Origin: Anthoceros angustus
Taxonomy: Eukaryota; Streptophyta; Anthocerotopsida; Anthocerotales; Anthocerotaceae
Length of the DNA stretch: 64,000 nucleotides
Assembly (NCBI GenBank): GCA_010909165.1
Contig: MU008167.1
Span: 744,001 to 808,000, forward strand
Reading direction: 5' to 3'
Shown: positions 11,186 through 20,498 of the stretch, piece by piece
Layout of the letters: every line of letters starts with the position of its first letter
Numbering within the stretch: the stretch's first letter is position 1
Translations under genes and position numbers: made by a program
Notes under the pieces: generated by a model
The model's input: only the letters and a program-made list of their open reading frames with translations
Databases searched by the model: none
Told to the model about the DNA's origin: nothing

Positions 11186-11270
11186 GAAGCATTTGTCTGC
11201 AGTAGCCATTTTCACCAGTTGTCCGGTGCCCCTGAGCAATCTCTTCTCAAAGTCTTCTCCGTGTGATGAC
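11186..11270 (+). repeat. Inverted repeat, left arm
   Basis: This 85-bp arm is the reverse complement of 11811-11895 with one mismatch (A at 11239 against G in the reversed copy). The similarity ends abruptly at both edges. The spacer is 540 bp. Confidence 0.95.
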
Positions 11271-11810
11271 GACGTTTGAGACGATTCATACAATAACTCA
11301 CCTGAACGCTAACAAGCTGTCAGACTTTCTACCTACCGGATAGGTACGGCATTCAGTTTACTTGCACATATCAGATGTGGTGCGTGGGCTTGAAGTTGAG
11401 CATCTACCCACAAATAATACTGATCCAAAAGGGCTACACAAGGGGAACATTCTAAAGTCATGCTGGTCCCATGATTTCTGGGTTTGAAGGAGATCCAAAG
11501 CTGAAAGTGGGAGGTTCTGGACCTTTTTTCTAAAATGTCTGACCTTATATCCAAGGGCATCAAAGTTCTTCAAGACAACACCTAAAAACCGTATTAACAT
11601 CTTCTTGCGCTGGGAGCTGTGGCCAGCAGAAATTTACTCAGGTACAGTGGCTGACAACAATCATACTTGCAGTTCCCATTAGATATCATCTAAACCCCAG
11701 GGCAACCGTCCCTGCCACTGCAACCCTTACTGCAGCAGACTTGCCACGGCCCCTTGCAGCAGTCAAGGGGACAACTTTTCAAATCCTTCTCCGAGATTGC
11801 ACGAAGAATT

Positions 11811-11895
11811 GTCATCACACGGAGAAGACTTTGAGAAGAGACTGCTCAGGGGCACCGGACAACTGGTGAAAATGGCTACTGCAGACAAATGCTTC
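11811..11895 (-). repeat. Inverted repeat, right arm
   Basis: Partner of 11186-11270, identical at 84 of 85 positions when reversed. It lies inside a minus-strand ORF (12080-11763), and the plus reading of the left arm and the minus reading of this arm encode nearly the same peptide (KHLSAVAIFTSCPVPLS). It could be an inverted exon-sized duplication. A transcript across both arms could fold into a long hairpin. Confidence 0.95.
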
Positions 11896-12231
11896 GCAGA
11901 CACGCATCCAGAATGCCAGAAACGGAGGAGCTGCAAAACATACAAAGAGCTGGTCAGCAAATGTGCCTGATCGGCCATTGTAAATGAGGATGACACAGTA
12001 CGAGAGGGGAGAGCCAACTCAACCACGCCACTGGAGAGAACGGACTTACCTGTTACACGAGGCAAACATATCCGTTGCAAGGCCTGCAGAGACGTCGTAG
12101 TACGCCAATATGTCTGAAGAGAGGGCGCTTTCTAGAACGATCTCCACCTCCCCTGAGAAGCAGGAGTTGGATGAGCAGAGATGACACTAAGCAACAGAAG
12201 AACCCTTGCCACTCTTTCGTTAGGGACGTAC

Positions 12232-13293
12232 TCATAGCCTCCGCGGAGCTTGGAAGGCAGCTGGCGACTGTCCACAGGTCACAGCAGGGACCCGAGATTG
12301 AGTGTTCCGGAGAGGAGGCACGGCCGGGCCCCTTCCAAAGTTGGCATTGAACTGCTCATCATGGGAGCCTGCGGGACGGCTAGGCATAGTCCTTGACTGA
12401 GCAGGGGCGGCAACAGCCTGCCTGAGCATGCGCGCGTCAACAGCTCTTCCAGGTGGCCGAAAACCCTGTGCATTGTTCGCACCTTCGTTCTCCTGAGCAT
12501 AGAACGCAGCAGGTGGGAAACCGCGCCGGCTGTTGCCTTCCTGTCCTTCATTCCCGAAGAATATATCCTCAAGCGCAGAAGACAGATTCCCATCACCAGG
12601 GTTCCGCTTGCCCGCAGAGAAGGAAGGCGCGGCGTTGCTCGCAGTCAGCATCGGCACACGTCCTCTTGGCTGCATGGGAGCCACGGGCGGCGCCATCACA
12701 TCCTTGTCATCACACCCCTCGCCGTCCTTGAAGAGACTGCTTGCGGACCGGAAAGAACCGCTCCAACCTCCACAAAACCGCGTGCCTCCTGCAGCAAAAA
12801 CATCCTCAATCCCAGCTGTTTGCACGGCTTTCCCCTTTCTACTCTCCGTTTCAGCCTCCTCGGCTCGCTGCCGAGCATTCACGGCAAGTGTCTCGTCGAT
12901 GAGCGCATCCATAGCAGTCATGTCCAGCGAGTCCCAGAATTCGTCGCCGTAGTCGTCAAAATCCCCAACGTCTCCACGGTCGTCGGCCTTCCCACCTGCA
13001 TCACCGCACTCGGGCTGGGACGCAGATCCACTTGCTGCCACAGAGCCGCATCCGGCAGAGAAACTGCTGCTCTGGTTTCCCGCCTGGCCCTCCATCAGCA
13101 TCGCCTCCGCATGAGCGGTTGCCTCCGCTGACAACGACACAGTTCTTCCAGAAGCCATGAGAAAGAGTGCGGCCGTCTCATCCTTGGAAGCCACGAACTT
13201 TTGCTTCTTCCTCCCATTCTCTTCTCCCTCGCTACAGTCAGGGATCAGCACCGACCCTGACTTGTCTGCAACGTTGCATCCTCTGCCAGCCAT
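12232..13293 (-). CDS. Unknown low-complexity protein with acidic/aromatic motif
   Basis: A 353-codon frame that I do not recognise. The start at 13293 is followed by an Asp/Glu/Lys segment with a possible nuclear signal (GRKKQKF, about residues 27-33). Ser/Gly/Ala-rich sequence follows, then an acidic-aromatic patch (FDDYGDEFWDSLDMTAMDAL, about residues 113-132), and a Pro/Gly/Arg-rich, probably disordered second half. The patch resembles short acidic helices that bind RPA or other partners, such as that near the ATRIP N-terminus, but this is only an analogy. The protein may continue in further exons below 12232, none of which I could identify, or this may be a stand-alone or truncated gene. 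Base composition is GC-rich like neighbouring genes. Confidence 0.5.
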   Translation of the reverse strand: MAGRGCNVADKSGSVLIPDCSEGEENGRKKQKFVASKDETAALFLMASGRTVSLSAEATAHAEAMLMEGQAGNQSSSFSAGCGSVAASGSASQPECGDAGGKADDRGDVGDFDDYGDEFWDSLDMTAMDALIDETLAVNARQRAEEAETESRKGKAVQTAGIEDVFAAGGTRFCGGWSGSFRSASSLFKDGEGCDDKDVMAPPVAPMQPRGRVPMLTASNAAPSFSAGKRNPGDGNLSSALEDIFFGNEGQEGNSRRGFPPAAFYAQENEGANNAQGFRPPGRAVDARMLRQAVAAPAQSRTMPSRPAGSHDEQFNANFGRGPAVPPLRNTQSRVPAVTCGQSPAAFQAPRRL

Positions 13294-13640
13294 CCAGAGG
13301 AGGGTGAGCTACAAGTGGGGAGGAGTGCGGCGCTCGCGAGCTTGGACAACTTGCATGCGGATCCCGGAGGCCGGCAAGTTTGAACCTCCGGCGCAGGTTT
13401 GTATCGATTAGGTTGGTTAGCAAGGCGGGCTTTCTTCCCGCCAAAATGTAAATCCTCAATTATGTATGTGGTCCAATCGCTCTGTGCATATCGTTACTTT
13501 AGAGAGCGATGTTCGAGGGTGGCGAAGTCTTAAATCGGTGCCGGGAATCCACTTCCCGGTGCCCCTGGGTTAGCCCGTCGCCTAAGGCTAACGCAAACTT
13601 AATGAGCCCTGCCATTCGTACCGCCCGTGTGGCCACGCAC
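13294..13640. other. Spacer between unknown gene and MULE derivative
   Basis: No gene seen. It contains the 19-bp sequence at 13572-13590 that recurs inverted at 14228-14246 inside the neighbouring element. Confidence 0.5.
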
Positions 13641-13880
13641 CCTGATGCAAAGCCGAGAGGCATGAGGCCGACATGCGGGCATGTTTTTCTTTCTTTCCGG
13701 CGTCTCCCTTTCCGGCATGCGGGCATGCCTCTCTTTCTTTCCGGCATCTCGCTTTCCGGCAACGGGGCGTGCGTCGTCGCTCCTCTCAACGGCTCCCTCC
13801 ACCCTCCTCTCAACGGCTCCCGCCCGCGCTCCTCTCACCGTCCTTCCATACCTGCTCACCTGTCTGTGGTCTCAACCTGT
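13641..13880 (+). repeat. MULE-like terminal inverted repeat, left
   Basis: Reverse-complement match to 14691-14913. It is rich in TTTCCGG and TCAACGGCTCC subrepeats. Confidence 0.85.
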
Positions 13881-13881
13881 T

Positions 13882-14007
13882 CTCGTTCTTAATGCGCGCC
13901 AAAATGAACGTTTCAAGTATCTATGACCCGCTTCTAATGCGATTCTCGTTCTTAATGCTCGCCAAAATGAACGTTTCAAGTATCTATGACCCGCTTCTAA
14001 TGCGGTT
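13882..14007 (+). repeat. Two tandem 63-bp units inside the MULE derivative
   Basis: Units 13882-13944 and 13945-14007 are nearly identical; both contain AAAATGAACGTTTCAAGTAT. They lie just inside the left TIR. Confidence 0.92.
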
Positions 14008-14046
14008 CAGTTCAGAGGGAAGCGTGACGGGTACGTTCGAGCAAGC

Positions 14047-14577
14047 GAGTGGCAAGTCTCTCCAATATGTGATGTCAACAAAATGGAACATTTGCCTCAC
14101 ACTCAAGTGCAGACACCGGAGCCCGGCATCTTCACCAAGGAGCATTTGTCATGGGCTGTGGGCAATCATCAAGGGAAGATCAAAATGCACATGAATGTGA
14201 AGCGCGCTTACATTCCTGCTGACCGTGTAGCCTTAGGCGACGGGCTTGTCTAGAACTTACAAAGCCTAGTTGAGCGGCATCCTCACCTCGTGGACCATGC
14301 TCAAGGACTTGTAGTAGGTTTTATGCGGACATTAGAGGGCATAGAGGCCACAGCTGTGGAGGAGGGCTTGGCCATCATCCCACATATGGTCAAAGATGTG
14401 GGAGGGGATACTTCTACAAAAAGGAAGCGAGCATTTTGAGAATCTGTAGGGAAGAAAACCCAACACAAGAAAACGTCTCAAGCTCTTCAGGATGTCGGTA
14501 ATGTATGGTCTAGGCCTCCTCCATCAAAGGAGAAGCCTTTTGTAACGCAAGCTAGAGGTAGAGAAGCGACGTCATAG
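14047..14577 (+). pseudogene. Fragment of Mutator-derived (MULE/SWIM-type) protein
   Basis: A single frame read from GAG-TGG at 14047 runs to a TAG at 14575 with two in-frame stops (TAG 14251, TGA 14437). Its first part (PEPGIFTKEHLSWAV, HMNVKRAYIPADRV) resembles, from memory, the N-terminal region of plant MULE-derived SWIM-type proteins. The part after the first stop is Lys-rich and looks like a C-terminal tail. The DDE core and SWIM finger are missing, so the piece looks internally deleted. The family call is moderate; no alignment was run. Confidence 0.5.
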
Positions 14578-14690
14578 CACTTGTTGTGAATCAAGTGTCT
14601 TCATAATTGAAAGCCGTGTGTGCATAATCTATTACAGTGTGTTCAAAATGAGCAGGATAGTGGGAGTTCGTGATCGAGTGCTTGGTGAAC

Positions 14691-14913
14691 TGGTTGAGAC
14701 CAGAGACGGGTGACCATGAGAGGAGCGCGGACGAGAGCCGTTGAGAGGAGGGTGGAGGGAGCCGTTGAGAGGAGCGACGACGGACGCCCCGTTGCCGGAA
14801 AGGGAGATGCCGGAAAGAAAGAGAGGCATGCCCGCATGCCGGAAAGGGAGACGCCGGAAAGAAAGAGAGGCATGCCCGCATGTCGGCCTCATGCCTCTCG
14901 GCTTTGCATCAGG
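14691..14913 (-). repeat. MULE-like terminal inverted repeat, right
   Basis: Partner of 13641-13880. Its outer end reads GGCTTTGCATCAGG. Confidence 0.85.
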
Positions 14914-15381
14914 AATGCACATGGAATGCTTGGATCGTTGCCAACCTTGTTTGGTCATGCTCTAGGCTGGGCGAGGTTGTGTTGTGTTCCTATCAGTCTC
15001 CGAAGGCCATAAAGGCCTGCCACTCGTGATACCGCACAGCCAGGCCTTCCCAAGTAGCAGCATTCAGATAGCAAATCCAGGTTAGTTTCCTTCTTAATAT
15101 ACATTTTTAGAAGACCTCGTTCCAGCATGCTCTCTCCGCAAGTTGCTTTGCAAAGCTAGCTTTATCTTCACAATGCGAGGAGTGTTCAAGCTCGCATTGT
15201 AGCCTACCATCTCTTGCTGCCTTGTGATCTTTGCCATCTTCACTCGTACAGCTGAAGATGGCAAAGATCCCTTGCCATTAGCAGCTGCCCAAGCTCCCAA
15301 GCTTGAAGCTTGCACTTAGAGAATTAAACCTGCACTTAGTAGAAACATTAGGAAAATTCTTATGCTTAGAATTATTCTTAA
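14914..15381. other. Spacer between Mutator-type remnants
   Basis: No gene seen. A short near-inverted motif around 15228-15268 (TGATCTTTGCCATCTT and AAGATGGCAAAGATC) is visible. Confidence 0.45.
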
Positions 15382-16200
15382 ATGGATTTGAATCTCTCTA
15401 GTGTAGACGAACTACGTGCTGATGTGCCTTTTGTGGTACAATTGCCGAAGGCTAGGATTTTTTATGCCAATTACCTTCATTAGGTTCTATCAAGTGAGAA
15501 TTATTTACGGTGGAAACAAGGCCGGGAGAGGACCACACGGATTGCCCATATCCCTTTCAGTAAAGTAGAAGACTTTGTAGCAGGAATTGCTTCTCAAGAA
15601 GAGCACGCTTCGAACTTCTACACAAAAGATTGTAAAGGGCCTAACATTTTATATCATCCCAACATTCCTATAGTCCTCACAACACTCCTATAGTCCTCAC
15701 AACACTAACATACACCAAGTCTGGTTTTCTTTGAGGCTGATGGTAGTGTCTTTTAATCAACATTGCCAAAAATGTGGTCATAAGTAATCGGAAGCTTTAT
15801 TATGATGATTCAACTTCAATATATGTTTGGATCAAGCATGGAAATCGCAGTGTCTTAGCTATGGACGCAATTTTTGGCATGAACAAGTACAAATACCTCT
15901 TGTTCACTGTCATGGCCTTCGATCTACACTTGAATAGTGTGCTTGTTGCATGGGCTATCATGCAGAAGAAGGTGGCTCGATACTAGTCGAAGGAGGACGT
16001 ACGTAATGTATGTCCGTGATTTTGTGGGAGACAAGATCATACCCAAGCCGGAGGATCGGGTGAGACTCACCACCCAAGTGCATGAAGGCTTAAAGCATTT
16101 CGATGCCAAGTGCACCTACAACATGCTAAGGCCCGAGAGAGCCAGGTTCGTGTTAAGATGGTAGCACCACATTGGGAAAGAAGTGACAAACTTAATACCA
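15382..16200 (+). pseudogene. Mutator-type transposase-derived protein remnant
   Basis: From ATG at 15382 the frame reads through an N-terminal segment (TTRIAHIPFSKVEDFVAG) like that of plant MULE-derived SWIM-finger proteins, with a stop near 15481. After about 15774 a MULE transposase core fragment appears (NRSVLAMDAIFGMNKYKYLL, FTVMAFDLHLNSVLVAWAI), which matches the family's first catalytic Asp region. Later frames give a short 'KHFDAKCTYNMLRPE' segment. Stops and shifts throughout show it is dead. The second half belongs to the tandem unit that recurs at 16381-17027. Confidence 0.65.
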
Positions 16201-16380
16201 AGCCTCCAAAGCATGTTGCAATTTAGAAGTGTAAGTTAAAAATGTAACAACGACTGTAACATAGGCTGCCTTTTCTAGTAGGGAGAGGAAGCAGCCTCGC
16301 AGCCTCGCAGCCTCTCATGGTTCTCCTTTTTTGCAAGCCGCTTGTGGAGCTCTGCAACAACTACAGGAGGTCTGGACATT
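15728..16380 (+). repeat. Tandem duplication, unit 1
   Basis: A 653-bp unit starting TCTTTGAGG and ending CTGGACATT. It carries the MULE core fragment and, at its end, a short piece of the zinc-knuckle gene exon (about 16312-16380). It is near-identical to the following unit, with small indels. Confidence 0.93.
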
Positions 16381-17027
16381 TCTTTGAGGTCGATGGTAGT
16401 GTCTTTTAATCAACATTGCCAAAATGTGGTCATAAGTAATCGGAAGCTTTATTATGATGATTCAACTTCAATATATGTTTGGATCAAGCATGGAAATCGC
16501 AGTGTCTTAGCTATGGACGCAATTTTTGGCATGAACAAGTACAAATACCTCTTGTTCACCGTCATGGCCTTCGATCTACACTTGAATAGTGTGCTTGTTG
16601 CATGGGCTATCATGCGAAGAAGAAGGTGGCTCGATACTAGTCGAAGGAGGACGACGTAATGTATGTCCGTGATTTTGTGGGAGACAAGATCATACCCAAG
16701 GAGGATCGGGTGAGACTCACCACCCAAGTGCATGAAGGCTTAAAGCATTTCGATGCCAAGTGCACCTACAACATGCTAAGGCCCGAGAGCTGTGTTCGTG
16801 TTAAGATGGTAGCACCACATTGGGAAAGAAGTGACAAACTTAATACCAAGCCTCCAAAGCATGTTGCAATTTAGAAGTGTAAGTTAAAAATGTAACAACG
16901 ACTGTAACATAGGCTGCCTTTTCTAGTAGGGAGAGGAAGCGACCTCGACCCTCATGACCTCTCATGGTTCTCCTTTTTTGCAAGCCGCTTGTGGAGCTCT
17001 GCAACAACTACAGGAGGTCTGGACATT
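16381..17027 (+). repeat. Tandem duplication, unit 2
   Basis: Second copy, joined directly to unit 1 and running on into the zinc-knuckle remnant. The copies differ by a few indels and in one stretch of GCAGCCTCGCAGCCTC repeats (16285-16315) that is scrambled here (16937-16965). Confidence 0.93.
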
Positions 17028-17468
17028 TTGCTGGGAACTGCCCAAATGCAGTAGTCTCCAACAACTGTGGTTTGTCTAGGTAGAACTATTTCCTGTTGAC
17101 TCTGATTTGCAGTAGGTAGGTGGATGTCTGTTGCTTACATTCATTAGTTTCGCATTGCATGTGCTCATTGTCTATTGCGTCGTCCCACAAGCATATTGCT
17201 GCAGCATGCCCCACTGAGCCGCTGTGCCAAAATTGTAAGAAGCCTGGACATATTGCGAATGAATGCCATAATGAGCCTGTGTGCAACGTATGTGGAAAGC
17301 CTACAGGTCACATTCCAAAAGGATGTGCGGCCCAAGAAGTAGGGTTACCAAAGCTGAGGCTCTGCAACAATTGCTATAGACCTGGCCATGTTTCACTGGA
17401 TTGCCCCAATGAGAAGGCTTGTAACAACTGCCACCAGTCTAGTCATTTAGCACGAGATTGCATCCATG
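16985..17468 (+). pseudogene. GIS2/CNBP-like CCHC zinc-knuckle gene remnant
   Basis: Two exon-like pieces, about 16985-17080 and 17192-17468, separated by a GT..AG intron-like gap. They encode zinc knuckles of the plant GIS2/CNBP nucleic-acid-binding type: LCQNCKKPGHIANEC, VCNVCGKPTGHIPKGC, LCNNCYRPGHVSLDC and ACNNCHQSSHLARDC. The upstream piece has lost key cysteines (LCNNYRRSGHF has Tyr for Cys; VVSNNCGLS has Ser for Cys), one knuckle has an extra residue before its His, and one lacks the Gly. The N-terminal knuckles are absent. I call it a decayed fragment caught up in the MULE duplication, though the downstream knuckles are still open. Confidence 0.75.
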
Positions 17469-18527
17469 GTAAGATGAAATTGTTTGATGGGATTGCGCCT
17501 GACTGTATGCGGGGAATCTCGTTTGCGTGCACCTTTCAGAACAGCGAACCATAACAATTTTGTATCTGGAGAGTGTCGCTACAGAGTTCGGCATCATAGA
17601 CAAAGGTGGTATCAATATATTGTCCGAGCTTCTTTGGATAGTATGAGAAACCAGGGCTTAAGATTAGGGAGACAGGCAGATCTGACAACATCATGGACGT
17701 GGTTCAAAGGAGCACCTTAGATGCAAACAGGAACTGTCATGTATTGGTGAACCTTGGCCACAATCCATCGAGTGCATTCCAATTGCGCTCATCATATCTC
17801 AGATCATGTGGCACGTTCGGGTCCCCGATCTCGTTTAACCAGTTAAGGTAGGTACAAGCTGGATCAGGAGTGGTAGGACTCGACCTCACCTTCAGGAACT
17901 CAAACAAGACGAGGCATGCCAAGTACTCACCACCACTGGCACGGACCTTCATCTATGCCGTGGCAAGACCAAGTCCATATCACGACATCCACAATGGCTC
18001 CTTGCTGCCCCTTTTTCAGAGGAGATGGCCTTCTGACGCATCCAAAGTTGTCTTGTTTCGTTCAGCCTACCAAATGCTAGAAAAATGAGTTGCTGCTCGC
18101 TCCAAAGGAGCGGCAAGACCTATCATAAAGGTATGCGGCTCCTCCATGGCCAAAATGGCCTCTGCAGCTGCCAACAGGCTCCCAACTTGCTGCGCTGTAG
18201 AGCACAATCCACAAAATGTAAGCCAACCAGGAGAAGCAACCCATCTGGCAAGGAGATAGTAAACACCCACGGTTGATCTGGAAAAGCTCAGGACCACATT
18301 GTGGGGACAACATCTGCTCCAAACGGGCACAAGGTTGCACAGTAGGGTAGAGCTCGATGTCCACCTTCTTCAGCCCTGCGCAATGCACAACACTTGACGA
18401 CTTAGCACCGGATACAACCAAGCTCTTCTTCCCCTTGCACATTTTCATTGAGGAACATGGGAATGGACAAGACTCTACGCTTGGTCTCATGTGCCCATTT
18501 GCCAGAATGTCACCTTGAGACATCATC
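17469..18527. other. Unassigned region with minus-strand ORFs
   Basis: Minus ORFs 18526-18077 (149 codons) and 17952-17737 (71 codons) have protein-like composition (for example KSLVVSGAKSSSVVHCAGLK), but I recognise no family. They may be remnants of a mobile element. No plus-strand gene is seen. Confidence 0.3.
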
Positions 18528-18740
18528 GTGGCGGCCTCGTGAGGCTACGCCTCGTGGTCCTCGCGAGGCGCTGCGCTTGAGGCTGCATTTGCGGTAGCCT
18601 CGCGGCGGCGGCGCCGCCGCCTGCAGCATGAGAGGTCGCAAGGCGGAAGCCTCGCAACAGCAACAGCCTCGTGAGGCTCCTACAGGCATGAGAGGCTGTA
18701 GAGGTGGCAGCCTCACGAGGCTGCTGTAGGCAGCTAAGGT
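18528..18740. repeat. Cluster of GC-rich short palindromes
   Basis: Repeated variants of AGCCTCGTGAGGCT and related forms (GCCTCGCGAGGC, GCCTCACGAGGC) are packed into about 210 bp, together with GGCGGCGGCGCCGCCGCC, a perfect palindrome. The same CAGCCTC core occurs in the 16285-16315 repeat. Confidence 0.8.
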
Positions 18741-19700
18741 TGCACACCCTACTAGAGAAGGGTAGTCATGTTACACTTTATGTTAAGATTTGGACCCCCC
18801 TTTGTTGCAATTATGTTGAAATCTTGGGATCTTGTTACACTTTTGGGACCCCCTGTTACAGTTAGGTTTGGAAACCGACCCTCCACCTTGTTATAGTCAT
18901 GTTACAGTCTTGTTGCAATTATGTTGCAATGTAGTGAGAGGTGGTATGTGTCCCCTCTCAAAATTTCAACACAATTGCAACAACCAAAGTGTTACATCGT
19001 CTGTTGTTACAGTTTTGTAGGCTTGGTACCGAACCTCCTCCCCATCTACCTTAACCCTTGTTGTTTTTACTCCCATATTTTTCCTGTGCCATTATTGTTA
19101 TATGTGTACCGGGATGTACTTGTATTTTACGTGTATGCTTTCATTGTCGTATTTTTCAAGGTGATTATTCCAATACCTCTACGTGAGCTTCTACGTATTT
19201 TGCTCGTGTACTTTTTGTGCCATATTTCCGTACGCATATTTGCAATACGCTCACCTAACCGTCTTCGTATTTTATGTGTAGTTTTCTACACCGTATTCTA
19301 TGCAATATCTTATATGTCACTCGTGTATCATACATTTGTATGCGTCACTGGAATAACGTTTGTATACTTTCAAACCCATACAGTCCAAAAATATGACAAA
19401 TCCATATTTTAATGCACGATGGACTGGTTGCTCCAGGGGGACCTTGAGCATCAGCATTCCAGGTGCATACATGTTTTCAAGACCATGGGAGCAATGAGAT
19501 TTTTGGGGGCGAACCAGCTTTCCAAGAAGGATCTTGGAGGAGAACTTACGTATAAGCAGCACCGGGGACTACTTGTCCTTCGAACAGACCAAGAGGAAGT
19601 GAAGGCTGTACAAGCGCCAGCTTGGGAGCCTTGGCTTGTGGCATCAAGCGTCCCTTCTTGGCAGTCACCACCATCCACTTCCTATCATACAGGAAAGTCT
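18741..19700. other. AT-rich repeat-like spacer
   Basis: No gene seen. At 18760-19020 there are recurring TGTTACA and TTGCAATTATGTT motifs, and at 19090-19300 repeated CGTATTTT-type motifs. This looks like old repeat DNA. The open frames at 19419-19718 show no family motif. Confidence 0.5.
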
Positions 19701-19709
19701 ACCGCGTAC

Positions 19710-19985
19710 TGCAGATAAAGTTGGTTCTAAAGCCATTGTCTAAGAAGGAAAAGGAAGATACGCTTTGGGGGCATGCCGAGAAGCTAGCTTTGGCATATGG
19801 TCTCTTGAATAGGTACTCCAAGTGGCACACGTCTGCTGGTACTGAAGGATCTACGAACGTGCAGTGACTGCCACAGTTCCACCGAAATCATGTCGAGGGT
19901 TGGGAAGCGAGGTATTGTTGTAAGGGATGGTTACCGTGTGCATCGATTCGCAGCTGGTTGTTGCAGTTGTAAGGGTCAATCGTAA
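19710..19985 (+). pseudogene. Isolated DYW deaminase-domain fragment
   Basis: Translation gives the start of a DYW domain (KKEKEDTLWGHAEKLALAYG), including the HxE zinc/catalytic motif. After a frameshift between about 19815 and 19860 the CSDCHSSTEIMSRVGK zinc motif follows, then GIVVRDGYRVHRFAAGCCSC and the end KGQS instead of G-DYW. The DYW domain is the cytidine deaminase part of plant editing factors. No PPR repeats are seen upstream, so this is a shed or truncated copy. The PPR gene at 7386 lacks this domain, but nothing shows the two are related. Confidence 0.8.
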
Positions 19986-20129
19986 AATGAAGATCTAGAC
20001 AATGGACTTGAACCACTAGAATGAGTTGTTTAACATCACTATAGGCACCTCAAATTCTACAAGTCTGACATCATCCAATCCAATGATGATTGCAAGACAA
20101 AATGGGCTAGCATAGGGCAAAATAAACTA

Positions 20130-20290
20130 GGTACCTACCTAGCACAAAAGTTCAGTTGCCTAGCTAGGGTTAGTCTCCTTTCTAGGTTGCTAGGGTCAGT
20201 TCCCTACCTAGGTTGCTAGGGTTTCCCTAGTTAGGGTCAGCTCCCTAGCTAAAAATCAGGGTCAAGTCCCTAGAAATCCTAGTTAGTCTC
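20130..20290. repeat. Short tandem repeat array (CTAGGGTCA type)
   Basis: Imperfect repeats of a unit of about 25-30 bp built on CTAGGTTGCTAGGGTCAGTTCCCTA. No coding signal. Confidence 0.8.
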
Positions 20291-20498
20291 ATTTCCATGG
20301 CAACTACCAGGCTTTTATTATTGTTCCAAATTTCCTATAGATGTTTATTCTTCCTAGCTAATTGTTTTTCATTCTAGCTTTGTTTTTGTTGCAGGCTGGT
20401 ACTTGTCCACTTGTTGAAGCTTCTGCAGTACCCAAACATTTCTTCATCACATCCACTACTTTAGATAAGTAGTCCTCATCATCTCCTTTTCTTTGAAA

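Larger units (their letters stand above)
10668..12231. other. Intergenic region with inverted repeat and weak ORFs
   Basis: No recognisable gene. It holds a plus ORF (10794-11150) of 118 codons whose end (ASEVLTKFVGETKEELEGGI) has protein-like composition, overlapped by minus ORFs. It may be the PPR 3' UTR or a gene fragment. An 85-bp inverted repeat (11186-11270 and 11811-11895) is annotated separately. Confidence 0.45.
13641..14913. mobile_element. Internally deleted Mutator-like element with long TIRs
   Basis: The element is bounded by terminal inverted repeats: left arm about 13641-13880, right arm about 14691-14913, starting CCTGATGCAAAGCC. The outer 200 bp match almost perfectly and the inner ends match with small indels. 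Each arm carries internal repeats (CTTTCCGGCATGCGGGCATG-type and CTCAACGGCTCCC-type units). The interior holds a 63-bp tandem duplication and a broken reading frame related to Mutator-derived proteins. Long TIRs plus decayed transposase fit a non-autonomous MULE. I could not find an unambiguous 9-11 bp target-site duplication. Confidence 0.75.

Noticed and set aside
20130-20290. CTAGGGT-rich repeats considered as interstitial telomere DNA
   Set aside because: The unit is longer and irregular, not TTTAGGG repeats.
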